Counted from the stretch's first letter, positions 27,012 through 37,033 are shown. The stretch is 64,000 bases of DNA from Labilibaculum sp. K2S (GCF_030372765.1 NZ_JAUCMW010000014.1:1-64000), one strand, 5' to 3'. Made by a program: numbers and translations. The notes: a model not told the origin generated them from the sequence alone.

Positions 27012-27884
27012 CTAATACAAGGAGCGTGACTCAAGTCTTAAGTATTTGTTTACAGCAAATAAGGTTGATATCCAGGTAATGAAAAGGCCGATTAATAAGA
27101 TCAGTAAGAACAAGATACCAATCATTTCAACATTACTAAAATTGATTACCTGACTTAATTCTTTTTGAGACAGATAAATAACACCCGAAAGCATTGCGTT
27201 GGCGATTAAAGCTCCTATGACTCCATGCAGTAAGGTTTTAGCCATAAACGGTCGGCGGATAAACCCTCTGGTAGCACCAACCAATTGCATGGTGTTGATT
27301 ATAAATCGCTGAGAGTAAATGGATAACCGTATGGTATTATTGATTAGAGTAAATGATATCGTAAAAAGTAAACCACTAAAAGCTAATATGATTAAGCTGA
27401 TTCTTTTCACATTTTCGTTTACCAAATGCACCAATGATTTTTGATAATCAACCTCCTGAACCTGTGATTGTTTTAATAAATGCTTTTCAATTACCGCAAT
27501 ACTATCTGTATTTGCGTACCCGGCATATAATTTAACATCTATAGAAGCACGAAGTGGGTTGTAGCCTAAAAATGAGATAAAATCTTCGCCTAACTCTTTT
27601 TCGAATTCTTTGGCGGCAGTTTCTTTATCTACATATTTGGTAGCTTTCACATAATCACTGGCATCCAATATTTTTTGCAAACGACGAATTTCAACTTCTT
27701 TGATATTGTCTTTTAAAACCACTGTGACTCCAATATTTTCTTTCACATAATTGGAAATCTGATTGGCATTTAAAATGAGTAAGCCCATTAGTCCTAACAT
27801 GAATAGAACCAATGAAATACTAATTACAGAAGTTATGTAAGAGGAGCGAAGTCTTCGTTTTGTACCTTTTTCTTTGTATGCCAT
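27012..27884 (-). CDS. ftsX: cell division protein FtsX
   Basis: The product is 290 aa. It has a cytoplasmic basic N-terminus (GTKRRLRSSY), a first transmembrane segment (about 17-38), a periplasmic domain to about 165, and three further C-terminal segments, the FtsX topology. Typical are VTVVLKDNIKEVEIRRLQKIL and TIRLSIYSQRFIINTMQLVGATRGFIRRPF. With FtsE it forms the ABC-type complex that activates peptidoglycan hydrolases at the septum; ftsE is not in the window. It heads the ftsX-DUF3098-uppP-truB-queA run. Confidence 0.9.
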   Translation of the reverse strand: MAYKEKGTKRRLRSSYITSVISISLVLFMLGLMGLLILNANQISNYVKENIGVTVVLKDNIKEVEIRRLQKILDASDYVKATKYVDKETAAKEFEKELGEDFISFLGYNPLRASIDVKLYAGYANTDSIAVIEKHLLKQSQVQEVDYQKSLVHLVNENVKRISLIILAFSGLLFTISFTLINNTIRLSIYSQRFIINTMQLVGATRGFIRRPFMAKTLLHGVIGALIANAMLSGVIYLSQKELSQVINFSNVEMIGILFLLILLIGLFITWISTLFAVNKYLRLESRSLY

Positions 27885-28074
27885 TTGAAATGAAATTAAA
27901 GAATTCTACCCGATATATTTAATCAGATGTTCATCCATATTTGAGCAGATTACATGCGAAAATACAATTTTTCAATCAAAATGTATCATACTTATATGAA
28001 TTTGAAATGCTTTCACAAGAAATCAATTTTGTTAAATTTGTGATTAAATCAGAACCTAACACAAAAACAGCAAG

Positions 28075-29547
28075 GTGGGAATCATTCGTCAACAAACCAT
28101 TAAAGGAACCGTGGTTTCCTATTTTGGAGCCATTTTAGGATTAATAAATACTGGGATTTTGTTTCCTCGGTTTTTAAATCCTGACCAAATTGGTTTAATT
28201 CTTTGGCTTGGTGCTATTACGACAGTTGCATCACAATTTTCCTCTTTGGGATTTAACAGTGTTACTGCCCGTTTGTTTCCTTATTTCCGAAACGAAAATA
28301 GGAACCATAATGGATATCTTTTTATCCTGTTTTGGGTTGGAATGGCCGGTTTTTTTCTTTCACTCTTGTTTTATTTTTTACTGCATCCCTTGGCAGTTCA
28401 TCTTTATAACGACGATTCCCCGCTATATCTCGATTATCTGATCTATTTAATTCCGCTTGTATTTTTTACCCTGTTCTTTAGTTTGTTTGATGGATATAAC
28501 CGGGTAATGTACGATGCGGTTTCGGGGACTATTTTTCAGGATATTGTGTTTAAGATCCTGAATATGAGTATTATTTTTCTGTTTTGGATAGAAGTAATTG
28601 ATTTCTCTCAATTTGTTTTTTTCTACGTATTGGCTTATTGTTCTCCTGCAGTTTTCCTGTTTATATTGCTTTGGTGGCGAGGACAGATCTCTTTTGCGTC
28701 AAATCTGAAATTTGTGACTCCGGATCTTCGAAAGTCGATGACCAGTGTTTCTTTGTTCGGAATTTTGAATGGTTTAAGCGACAAGTTAGCGAATCAGATA
28801 GACCGAATCATGATTGTGAGTTATATTGGATTATTTGCGAATGGAATATATGGAACCATGGCAAATTTTGGAGTGTTGGTTTCGATGCCTGCCCGATCTT
28901 TGAGAAAAATATCAAGTACTGTGATCGCTGAGGCCTGGAAAAGGAAGGATTTAAAAAGCATCGCACAGATATACTCCTCAAGCGGTTTGCATCAATTCAT
29001 GCTGGGAAGTCTTCTTTTTATTGGTATTTGGGTGAATATTGATAATGTACTTGAAATAGTAACAGATAGATTTGTGGATGGAAAATATATTATTCTTTTT
29101 ATAGGCTTAGGGAATGTAATTCAAATGCTTTCCGGGGTTAGCGGTGTGGTGATTCAAGCTTCGCCCTACTACAAGATGCAGACTGTCTTTATGGGCGGTT
29201 ATGGTCTTTTGGTTATTGTAACCAATTTAATCATGATACCAATTTTGGGGATAAACGGAGCCGCTATAGCTTCCTTGTTCTCAACATTTGTTTTCAATGT
29301 GTCGAAGTATCTGTTTCTTCTTAAAAAGTACAAGTTGCAACCTTTCAATTTCAAATACTTATTGGTCATTTTGATTGCGTTGGTGGCTTATTTTTCCGGT
29401 TATCTGCTGCCAAAGATGGATTGGTTTGTATTTGATATACTTGTAAGAAGTACTCTGGTTGGAGTTATTTATTTGCTGCTCACCTTTTTCTTGCAAGTAT
29501 CGGATGATTTTAACGCATTTGTAAGTAAACGGCTGGGCTTGAGGTAA
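28075..29547 (+). CDS. polysaccharide flippase (Wzx/MATE-type)
   Basis: The product is 490 aa with about 14 hydrophobic segments, of the Wzx/polysaccharide transporter type. The N-terminus GIIRQQTIKGTVVSYFGAIL is the typical start of this Bacteroidota group, so the GTG at 28075 is the start. LANQIDRIMIVSYIGLFANGIYGTMANFG in the middle is the flippase helix 7 region. It would move lipid-linked oligosaccharides across the inner membrane. It is convergent with the CDP-glycerol cluster and may export that product (inference). Confidence 0.85.
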   Translation: MGIIRQQTIKGTVVSYFGAILGLINTGILFPRFLNPDQIGLILWLGAITTVASQFSSLGFNSVTARLFPYFRNENRNHNGYLFILFWVGMAGFFLSLLFYFLLHPLAVHLYNDDSPLYLDYLIYLIPLVFFTLFFSLFDGYNRVMYDAVSGTIFQDIVFKILNMSIIFLFWIEVIDFSQFVFFYVLAYCSPAVFLFILLWWRGQISFASNLKFVTPDLRKSMTSVSLFGILNGLSDKLANQIDRIMIVSYIGLFANGIYGTMANFGVLVSMPARSLRKISSTVIAEAWKRKDLKSIAQIYSSSGLHQFMLGSLLFIGIWVNIDNVLEIVTDRFVDGKYIILFIGLGNVIQMLSGVSGVVIQASPYYKMQTVFMGGYGLLVIVTNLIMIPILGINGAAIASLFSTFVFNVSKYLFLLKKYKLQPFNFKYLLVILIALVAYFSGYLLPKMDWFVFDILVRSTLVGVIYLLLTFFLQVSDDFNAFVSKRLGLR

Positions 29548-29585
29548 GCCTTTTCTATTTTCGATATCAGCGGCTAAGGATAAAA

Positions 29586-29975
29586 CTACTCTTTAATGAT
29601 CTCAATTATTTCGGTAGTAGAGATAGATGGAGTTCGTTCCAGATAAACCACTTCACAAAGTGATTTGAATTCATCAAACCGGCCTTCCCAGTCGTTTCCC
29701 ATCACTAAAACATCAGCATTGAATTGTTTGATGTAATCCCCCTTTAATTCCAGTGATTCTTCGTAGAATACTTCATCAACCACTTTAAGCGATTCAATAA
29801 TTCGCTTTCGGTCTTTTTCTGAGTAGATCGGATTTTTCTGCTTTTTGGAATAGTTTAAAGCATCGGTGGAGATGCCAACAATAAGATAATCACCTTGTGC
29901 TTTGGCACGTTCTAAAATCCGTAAATGTCCGATGTGAAAAAGGTCAAATGTTCCAAAGGTGATTACTCTCTTCAT
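29586..29975 (-). CDS. tagD: glycerol-3-phosphate cytidylyltransferase-like
   Basis: The product is 129 aa, the usual TagD length. The cytidylyltransferase HxGH motif is FHIGHLRIL (His14, His17). The C-terminal block ERTPSISTTEIIE matches the R-T-x-x-I-S-T-T signature. It makes CDP-glycerol from CTP and sn-glycerol-3-phosphate, the donor for the two glycerophosphotransferase-like genes just upstream in the same operon. The symbol is by family resemblance. Confidence 0.85.
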   Translation of the reverse strand: MKRVITFGTFDLFHIGHLRILERAKAQGDYLIVGISTDALNYSKKQKNPIYSEKDRKRIIESLKVVDEVFYEESLELKGDYIKQFNADVLVMGNDWEGRFDEFKSLCEVVYLERTPSISTTEIIEIIKE

Positions 29976-29984
29976 AATTTTGTT

Positions 29985-31223
29985 TTATTGATTCCTGCGA
30001 AGATAATGTTCCTGAATGAAATTAAAAATTCTTTGAGAACTGTTATCATCTGTATTTAGATATGATTTTTCGATAATTTGGGTTCTAGCTTCAACAAAAT
30101 TGTCATTTTCAGTAAATGTACTGAGTAAATCCTGTTCCAGTTTTTCTTGAGTGGTAGAAATAGGTCCAATAATAAAATCGTTGAAGAAGGAATGTAATTC
30201 ACGATCTTTGGTTTCGTACTTTTCGCGGTCATACAGCAGGAAAAACACGGGTCTGTTCAGTAAAATATAATCCATGTAAATCGAAGAGTAATCGCTCACC
30301 ATACCATCTGTTTCAGGAAGAAGAGGATATACGTCTTTCACATTATCGTACCAAATAATCCGTTCGAATTCGTTGCTTATAGACTTATATTGAGGCAGTG
30401 GATGCAGTTTAAAAATAAATACAAAATGATTTGCAATGGCGAATTTGTTCAATTTCTGAAGGTCAAGAATTCCATCGGAAATACCATCACCTCCGGTATC
30501 CCGAAATGTTGGTGCATATAAGATTGCCCGGACTCCTGTTTTTCGCAGTTCAATTACTTTTCGAATGGTTTTCTCATCCGAGTTGATTAAGGCATTCTTA
30601 TATTTTTCCGGATTAAGAATAATGTCATTGCGTGGATATCCTGTATCAATAAAGTGATCTGAAATAAATGCCGGCTTAAAAAAATACTCAGTAAAGAATT
30701 CTCCCGTTGAGATAAGAGCATCGTAAACAGGCAATTTTCCTACAAAATTTAAGATAAATCTGCGGTAGAGCGAACTGGTTTCCTGAATAAAGAATTTATT
30801 GTCGCGCTGAATTTTTTTGAAGCCTATTCCGTGCCAGATTTGAATAATTTTTGCCCGCCAGAACAATTGAAACCGGCAATTATCCATCCACGAAAAATTA
30901 TCAACTACAAAAACCTTGCATCTCAGCGAAATCCAATAGGCTTTGGCTGACGGGTAGTACAATATGTTGCTGTATTGATGTTTGAGTGATTCATAGGTTT
31001 CTTTATTTGCTGTCAGGAAATAGAATTCCTGATCTTTTTCCTTTTCCGATAAGTAGAGAAAAAAGAACTTTACATTATCAATAAAAAAACCATCTTTTGC
31101 TCCCATAAGCACCATCAGATTCTTTTTTTTTGGAATAAGGTAGGTGATTGGAACAATAAATATCCAGCCCAATAAGGTGGTAATGAAGATGATTGGTTTG
31201 GAGTATTTGTTGAGATTCATCAA
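29985..31223 (-). CDS. CDP-glycerol glycerophosphotransferase family protein (2)
   Basis: The product is 412 aa. After one N-terminal hydrophobic segment (about 10-30) comes a GT-B type domain with the TagF/TagB-family signature IQIWHGIGFKK (His131). The C-terminal block is MVSDYSSIYMDYILLNRPVFFLLYDREKY, carrying the donor-site Asp-Tyr-Ser-Ser. It would transfer glycerophosphate (or a related polyol phosphate) from a CDP donor. Its start overlaps the stop of the upstream paralog by 4 bp and it ends 9 bp before tagD, a tight operon. Confidence 0.85.
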   Translation of the reverse strand: MMNLNKYSKPIIFITTLLGWIFIVPITYLIPKKKNLMVLMGAKDGFFIDNVKFFFLYLSEKEKDQEFYFLTANKETYESLKHQYSNILYYPSAKAYWISLRCKVFVVDNFSWMDNCRFQLFWRAKIIQIWHGIGFKKIQRDNKFFIQETSSLYRRFILNFVGKLPVYDALISTGEFFTEYFFKPAFISDHFIDTGYPRNDIILNPEKYKNALINSDEKTIRKVIELRKTGVRAILYAPTFRDTGGDGISDGILDLQKLNKFAIANHFVFIFKLHPLPQYKSISNEFERIIWYDNVKDVYPLLPETDGMVSDYSSIYMDYILLNRPVFFLLYDREKYETKDRELHSFFNDFIIGPISTTQEKLEQDLLSTFTENDNFVEARTQIIEKSYLNTDDNSSQRIFNFIQEHYLRRNQ

Positions 31224-32443
31224 TTCAATTTTTTAATTTCCTGAAACACTCTCTCGCAACTCTCTGCATCCTGATAAGTGTGATACATATCCCTGATTTT
31301 TTTGCGCCACTTGGCATGAGTTTGAGGCTGTTCGAAATAGCGTTGTAAATGCGTTATAAATTCTTTTTGCGTGCTTGACTTTGCTCCCGGAGTATTCTCC
31401 TCGAAATCGATAAAAAAGCCTTTGTATTGCTTGTATTCGTCTAAATCGTATGGCAAATAAATAATTGGCCGATCCAAAAGCAGATAGTCGATCCAAAGTG
31501 AGGAATAATCGGTTACCAGAATATCTACGTACGGTAATAATTGGTACACATCGGGGAATCGGTCCTGATCTGCTTTTATCACCCGGTCGATGGAAAAGAA
31601 ATCATGAGTTTTTTCAACAGATTTTCGTTTAATATCCTCTTTGTGCCCGCGAACCAGAATGTAGGCGTCTTCTTTTTCCAAAAAATTGGAAAGCCTTTTT
31701 GCATCAAAATCCTCAAAGGGGAAGAAGAGAGTTTTGTAACCTTCTTCGCGCCAGGTTGGAGCGTATAAAATAATTTTACGGTCGAGAAATGGATTTGCAA
31801 CCAATAAAGACGGACTTAGATTGATATCCTGAAGCAAATAATCGTTACGGGGTAAGCCACTCACCCAAACATCGTTCATGTCAATATTAAATCCTGCGGC
31901 ATGAATAATTTGTTCCAAAGGAGAACAGCCTGCCATATAGCTGTATTTTTGCAATTGCTTGTGTTTGGCATATTTGCGCCAAGGAGGTGTTTGCAAGGCC
32001 ATCTTTTTCATGGGCGTACCATGTCCCAAATAGATGATGTTTTTGCATTTTTCGTGCAAATAGTATGGCTTAAAAGCAGCAGCACTAATTCCATAGGAAA
32101 GAATGACATGCTTTGTTCTTAAAAAGAGGGAAAAGCCTTTTAAGGACCAGGCATAAACTACTTCTCCGGGAAATTTAGTGTTTAATTCACGGTACAAAGA
32201 TTTGTAAGGCGTGAATAGGATGCTGTTAAAATTATTTTTTTCGCGCATGTACTCAAACAGGTACTTCGAATTGTCAAAATATACCTTTTCAGTCAAAAAG
32301 AAGAGCGCAATTCGCTTGTCTTTTGGCACCAATTTTTCCAATAGGAAATAAAATCGGCGCATTAAAAACAGCACAACATGCAGAAAAATAATTTTTTGCA
32401 TGAAGTTGACAAACTGTTGGGTTCGTGTATACTTGCTGCTCAT
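31220..32443 (-). CDS. CDP-glycerol glycerophosphotransferase family protein (1)
   Basis: The product is 407 aa from the ATG at 32443; longer readings run into the yfhO coding region. It has an amphipathic/hydrophobic N-terminus (about 18-40), the motif YLGHGTPMKKMAL (His141), and LVTDYSSLWIDYLLLDRPIIYLPYDLDEY with DFEENTPG. The GHGTP form and the extended N-terminus differ from the second copy, so the two may act at different steps, such as primer and polymer transfer (inference). The start is adjacent to the yfhO stop, suggesting translational coupling. Confidence 0.8.
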   Translation of the reverse strand: MSSKYTRTQQFVNFMQKIIFLHVVLFLMRRFYFLLEKLVPKDKRIALFFLTEKVYFDNSKYLFEYMREKNNFNSILFTPYKSLYRELNTKFPGEVVYAWSLKGFSLFLRTKHVILSYGISAAAFKPYYLHEKCKNIIYLGHGTPMKKMALQTPPWRKYAKHKQLQKYSYMAGCSPLEQIIHAAGFNIDMNDVWVSGLPRNDYLLQDINLSPSLLVANPFLDRKIILYAPTWREEGYKTLFFPFEDFDAKRLSNFLEKEDAYILVRGHKEDIKRKSVEKTHDFFSIDRVIKADQDRFPDVYQLLPYVDILVTDYSSLWIDYLLLDRPIIYLPYDLDEYKQYKGFFIDFEENTPGAKSSTQKEFITHLQRYFEQPQTHAKWRKKIRDMYHTYQDAESCERVFQEIKKLN

Positions 32444-32444
32444 T

Positions 32445-35057
32445 TTAAATCGTCTCTTTTCGGATATTTTTAATTCCAAATACAATTCCTCCGGCCAGTA
32501 AAAGAAAGAATAAAACCATACTGGCAACAGATATGTTTTCGGTAACTGCCATTGCTTTTGGCTCAAATTTAAATGCAATTTCGTGTTTTCCCCCGGGAAC
32601 TTTCATAGCCCGTAATATGTAGTTGGCTCTAAAGTGCGGAGTAAGTTTCCCATCAACATAGGCATTCCAGCCCGGCTGGTAATAAATGTCGGAGAATACA
32701 ACCAATTGGTCACTTTTTGCATGGAACTGATAGGTTATTTTATTGGGAGCATAGGTTTCCATTGAAATACTTGCGGAAGAATCTGCCTGACTTGTAAATC
32801 CTTGCAGTTGAGAAGCAAAACGCTTGTCAACTAAAGCTTCTTTTGCAGGATCGAAGGTATTTAAAGCCACGATTTCTTCATCGGCATTGGCAACAATTTT
32901 GTAGTTGGGAACAATCCATGCTTCTCCCAAGGCATCAGGATTCAATTGAGCCTTATTTCCCTTCTCTTTATCGGGTGTGATGATGTATTTGGTATTTAGC
33001 ATGTTGATCACCTTCATGTTGTTTTTTGTGATGTGATGATCAATTAATTCCTGATAACGTCGCAACTTGGCTCCGTGATAACCCCCAATTGATTTGTGGT
33101 AGTAGGAAGTACTTGCATTTTGCCAGGTTTGAACAGAGGTGTTTAAAACCCTGTAATTACTGTGCTGATTGAGAACGGTGAAAGGGACAATAGCCAATTC
33201 CAGTTTGCTTGCTTTACGGTTCTCTTTTTTGTATTCATCCTGAGCTTTTTGAGCCAATGCGTGCAGTTCCGGTCGAGCCGAAAACTCAGATTGCAGAATT
33301 TCAAAATCGGCTTGAGTAGGATTGAATGCAATTTTCAGTTCTTTTTTAGGAACAAAGCTATCTGCATTTAAAAAGCGTTTGTTAACCGGCCATAAATCGA
33401 CCAGAATCAGAACAACTATACCGGCAATTAGAAGATTCGACTGCAACCATTTTTTGCCATATCCGAAAAGGAGAACAGCAATTAAAACAACAAAAAGAAT
33501 GGTTCGTAAAGCATCGGCTCTAAACATAGAAACCCTGGCATTAAAAATGTCCGATTGAATTTGATTGATGTAAGTAACCGCATTTGGGTTTCCTGATTTT
33601 ATCTGGGCAAAATAACTTGTTTCAGCCTGAGTAATAAAATCAAGAAAAAGATTTGGAAGTAAATACAAAAGCAATGAAATTCCGGCAGTTAAGAGTAATG
33701 GTAAAACCAATACGTTTGACTTCACAGAAAATAATTTTACTTTTTTCTTCAGGATTTCAGGCTCATCCAATACTTTTTTAACGGCTAAAATCGCCAAAAT
33801 TGGGACACACAACTCAACAACAACCAGAATGGAAGAAACTACCCGAAATTTGTTGTACAGAGGAAAGTAATCTAAAAACAGATTGGTAAGGAATTGGAAA
33901 TTATGTCCCCACGAAAGCATGATGGCTAAAATAGTGGCAGTTAAGAGTCCCCATTTAAAACGACCGGGTACAATAATCAATCCCAGGAAGAATAAGAATA
34001 GAATAACCGCACCAACATATACAGGACCGGCTGTAAAAGGCTGATTTCCCCAGTAGTGGTGATCTTTTATTGGTTCAATATCGTAGTATTTGGCTACATT
34101 TTCAATTTGGCCCCCACTTAGGTAACTCACCAGCTGAGTTGCTTCCTGAGGAGATCCGGCACCACCTTTTGCATTAGGAATCAGCAAGGTTAGGGTTTCC
34201 TGAACACCATAACTCCACTGGGTAGCGTAATCTTTATCCAGACCATCAGTTTTGTTGTCTTTATTGCCTAATGTCAGTTCCGATTTTCCACGAATGGTTT
34301 GTTTTCCGTATTGGTATGAATTGAAAAGATTGGAACTATTCACACCCACTGCCAAAATGGATGCAATGGCTAAAACACCAATGGCAGTAAAAAACTGCTT
34401 TAACTCCTTCTGTTTCCAGCGATAGTAAAATTCAAAGGCGACAATACAAAGAACCGTAATCAGAAAATAGTAGGTCATTTGTATGTGATTGGAATACAGC
34501 TCGAGTATCAGAAAGAAGGAGGCGAGTAACCCGCCTAATATGTATTTTCCTCGTAACGTAAGCAATATCCCGGCAAGGGCAGGTGGAATAAAGGCCAAGG
34601 CATTTACTTTCCAGAGATGGCCGGCACCGATTATGATTATGAAATAGGTCGAAAAGGCATAGGCAATGGCACCTCCGATGGAGAGCCAGGGATTTACGCG
34701 CAAAGATATGAGTAATATGTAGAATCCAATCAGATAGATCATTAGGTAACGTACCGGACTTGGAGTATTCAATTCCATGGCTTGTTTAAAGAAGTGCATG
34801 AACTTCGATTTGTACTCAACGGTGATCTGATAGGCAGGCATTCCTCCAAACATCGAGTTGGTCCACAAAGGATCTTCACCTGTGGATTTTCTAAAATCCA
34901 TGATTTCCTTTTTGTAGCCAAGGGCATTCAGGGTATCCCCTTTTCGGAGCTGTTTTCCATCCAATACAGGCTGGAAAAATGCAAATCCAATAATTAGGAA
35001 AATGATGATGGCTGATAAATGGGGAATAAGGGACTTGATAATCGACTTGAAGCTCAT
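32445..35057 (-). CDS. YfhO-family membrane protein
   Basis: The product is 870 aa, a GT-C-like integral membrane protein with many hydrophobic segments. Blocks KGDTLNALGYKKEIMDFRKSTGEDPLWTNSMFGGMPAYQI at the start and FSDIYYQPGWNAYVDGKL near the C-terminus are typical of the YfhO family. In Gram-positives, YfhO glycosylates lipoteichoic acid at the outer membrane face. Here it heads the operon with two CDP-glycerol transferases and TagD, so it may modify the same polymer. The final hydrophobic segment precedes a short basic tail. Confidence 0.85.
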   Translation of the reverse strand: MSFKSIIKSLIPHLSAIIIFLIIGFAFFQPVLDGKQLRKGDTLNALGYKKEIMDFRKSTGEDPLWTNSMFGGMPAYQITVEYKSKFMHFFKQAMELNTPSPVRYLMIYLIGFYILLISLRVNPWLSIGGAIAYAFSTYFIIIIGAGHLWKVNALAFIPPALAGILLTLRGKYILGGLLASFFLILELYSNHIQMTYYFLITVLCIVAFEFYYRWKQKELKQFFTAIGVLAIASILAVGVNSSNLFNSYQYGKQTIRGKSELTLGNKDNKTDGLDKDYATQWSYGVQETLTLLIPNAKGGAGSPQEATQLVSYLSGGQIENVAKYYDIEPIKDHHYWGNQPFTAGPVYVGAVILFLFFLGLIIVPGRFKWGLLTATILAIMLSWGHNFQFLTNLFLDYFPLYNKFRVVSSILVVVELCVPILAILAVKKVLDEPEILKKKVKLFSVKSNVLVLPLLLTAGISLLLYLLPNLFLDFITQAETSYFAQIKSGNPNAVTYINQIQSDIFNARVSMFRADALRTILFVVLIAVLLFGYGKKWLQSNLLIAGIVVLILVDLWPVNKRFLNADSFVPKKELKIAFNPTQADFEILQSEFSARPELHALAQKAQDEYKKENRKASKLELAIVPFTVLNQHSNYRVLNTSVQTWQNASTSYYHKSIGGYHGAKLRRYQELIDHHITKNNMKVINMLNTKYIITPDKEKGNKAQLNPDALGEAWIVPNYKIVANADEEIVALNTFDPAKEALVDKRFASQLQGFTSQADSSASISMETYAPNKITYQFHAKSDQLVVFSDIYYQPGWNAYVDGKLTPHFRANYILRAMKVPGGKHEIAFKFEPKAMAVTENISVASMVLFFLLLAGGIVFGIKNIRKETI

Positions 35058-35565
35058 GGTAATTATGAATTAGGAGTTATGAATTAGTAGTGAATCAATT
35101 CATAATTCATATTTTTTAATTTTAATTGTTTAATTCCGCCCCTAAAATACAAAAAGCACGGAATATTTTGCTTCGTGCTTCACTTAATATTTTACAGTAA
35201 GTATTTTCCGGCCTCGTTCTTTGCGTCTGCTGTATTCGGCTGGCGCGGGTTCGAGCTAAGCAGAATGCCTATTCTGTTGAAAAATAAGCACTTCGGGTAG
35301 TTGTGCATATATTAGTGGGGATACATGGGTACACATCAGGGGGTATAGGTGTGTACATACGAAGGGGTATAGGTGCGTACACATGATGGGGTATGCATGT
35401 GTACGCATAAGCTCGCATCTGCTCAAAACCTTCCTGGCTTTCACTGCAAAATTCGATTCATCTAAACCATTTTTTCCAGTAAATCTATACAAACAAGCTT
35501 TGTTGAGTTCAGAATTTGTAGGTTTCAAGAGTATAATTATCAAGCCAATTGTACTTTGTGTGATT
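35058..35565. other. intergenic region with palindromic and tandem repeats
   Basis: No gene is supported. At 35058-35115 the words ATTATGAATTA and TTATGAATTA are followed by an inverted AATTCATAATTCAT, a low-complexity palindrome of a type common between Bacteroidota genes. A 24-bp tandem array occupies 35294-35410. The stretch includes the promoter side of yfhO. Confidence 0.6.
35294..35410. repeat. tandem array, exact 24-bp period
   Basis: Four units of exactly 24 bases at 35315-35338, 35339-35362, 35363-35386 and 35387-35410 share the core GGGGTATAGGTGTGTACACA with substitutions. A more degenerate partial unit precedes at 35294-35314. Because 24 is a multiple of three, an open frame with an eight-residue repeat runs through it; I regard that as accidental. 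Confidence 0.85.
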
Positions 35566-36777
35566 TTAGTTCCCCAACATTTGGTAGGTTAAGTTTGTGT
35601 ATTCGTCTAACCAATTGTAATATTCTTGAATTTGTTTAATAGTTGGTTGGTTTTTATGCCATTCATTGATTGAATCTGATGTGTTTTTGAAAATTTTAAT
35701 TTCGGCAAGTTCTAATTGCTGCATTATTCCCATTTTTTCGGAGTTGATTAATTCAGAAACATTCAGGTATTTGTATCCCGCAGAACGGCTGATCGGATAG
35801 CATTTGTGTTTCAGATTCAGAGCCATTTTGTTCAACGGACAATTTCCTGATCCATCTGCAGTCAGAACTTCAGGCAAGCTATCGCCGCCTTTTACCCAAA
35901 CAGGCAGTGCAATTGATGTATTCGGAAAACCGATTTGTGTCCAGATGGTATTCATATCAGAAGCCTCACCTTTTTTTATGCCTTCAATTAAAATCATGGA
36001 TGAGGAACCGTGACGGGTAATCATGTCGTCAGAATTTATGAAATGAGCCCCGTAAGGAGTGCTTTCAAATTCTTGTCGGAAATCCTTTTTTAGTACAGCA
36101 TGTTTTAAGCACCTCGAAAAATCCTGAATAATGGTTTGAGCATTTAAATTACCACAAGAATCGGCCTGATAAAATAGATCCTGAGCTGTTTGGAAACGGA
36201 TAAAACCATATCCAATGTCTTTTTTTCCGGTAAAGGAGAAATTGGTTCTCAGAATGTATCCGTTTGGAGCCTGAGTGGGATCGTTGGCATCAAATTTTGT
36301 GAAAGTTTGATTGTTCACTTCGTAAAACGCTGCGTTGCCTTTTGCGTCGAGAACACCAAAATGAGCAGCCAAGCCCATTGGTTTTGGCCGGTCTTTTAAT
36401 AATTGTTCAAATTCTTCCAGATTGGCACAGGTTTGCAGGGCAAGTTTCATGAAATAGCCTTCCTGATCCTTAAACGAAGTGGTATCTGTCAGGTTCACGT
36501 TGTATGATGCGCTGTTCATAATGGCAAAACCTTTTGAATTGGAACCGCCCCAAACCTGTTCACCTTTTTCATCATTCGAATTGATCATGCCGATGTAAGG
36601 ATATTTGCCATCGGTGAAATAGTTCAGTTTGTTTTCGAAATTTTCAGTATCGCGAAGTTTCCAAATCATTGGGCGACCATCTTTCGTGTATTTGCCCGAA
36701 ATTACGGCTGTAGTACATGCAAAGCTTTGATAGGCGAATACGACTAAAATTAATAATAGGCTCAGTAAGTTTTTCAT
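35566..36777 (-). CDS. secreted Ntn-hydrolase, C45/C69-like
   Basis: The product is 403 aa with a signal peptide (1-20, ending QSFA) directly followed by Cys21 in CTTAVISGKYTKDGRPMIWK. A new N-terminal Cys is the nucleophile in Ntn hydrolases of the penicillin V acylase/dipeptidase type. Further family blocks are GFAIMNSASYNVNL, AAHFGVLDAKGNAAFYEVN and RHGSSSMILIEG. The enzyme should act outside the cytoplasm on amide or peptide bonds; the substrate is unknown. A single gene with its own upstream region. Confidence 0.75.
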   Translation of the reverse strand: MKNLLSLLLILVVFAYQSFACTTAVISGKYTKDGRPMIWKLRDTENFENKLNYFTDGKYPYIGMINSNDEKGEQVWGGSNSKGFAIMNSASYNVNLTDTTSFKDQEGYFMKLALQTCANLEEFEQLLKDRPKPMGLAAHFGVLDAKGNAAFYEVNNQTFTKFDANDPTQAPNGYILRTNFSFTGKKDIGYGFIRFQTAQDLFYQADSCGNLNAQTIIQDFSRCLKHAVLKKDFRQEFESTPYGAHFINSDDMITRHGSSSMILIEGIKKGEASDMNTIWTQIGFPNTSIALPVWVKGGDSLPEVLTADGSGNCPLNKMALNLKHKCYPISRSAGYKYLNVSELINSEKMGIMQQLELAEIKIFKNTSDSINEWHKNQPTIKQIQEYYNWLDEYTNLTYQMLGN

Positions 36778-36910
36778 TGGTTCGTTGGTTTTTTTTAGTA
36801 AATGTTGGATCTAAAATAATTCTTAATTGTGAGTTATTAATTAGGTTTAATAATGAAATTGCTCCCAAAGCGAGGGAAAGCTTAAAAATGAGGAAGTGAT
36901 TGATATTAAA

Positions 36911-36945
36911 ACAAAAAAATGGCCATCCTTACAAAGAATGGCCAT
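36911..36945 (-). terminator. terminator downstream of glyS
   Basis: ATGGCCAT (36919-36926) and ATGGCCAT (36938-36945), itself palindromic, form a stem. On the minus strand the stem is followed by a T7 tract (A7 at about 36913-36919 on the plus strand). Confidence 0.75.
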
Positions 36946-37033
36946 TTATATATCTGGAAGATTGATGTTAAAAGTTGCTGAGAAGAATCTTTAAATCATA
37001 CATCTCAAAGCTAATATCTCCTATCTAATCTTT

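Noticed and set aside
35256..35543. Open minus-strand frame of 95 codons with an eight-residue CTHLYPLM-like repeat
   Set aside because: It follows from the exact 24-bp period. It lacks a signal sequence, a plausible start and any family resemblance.
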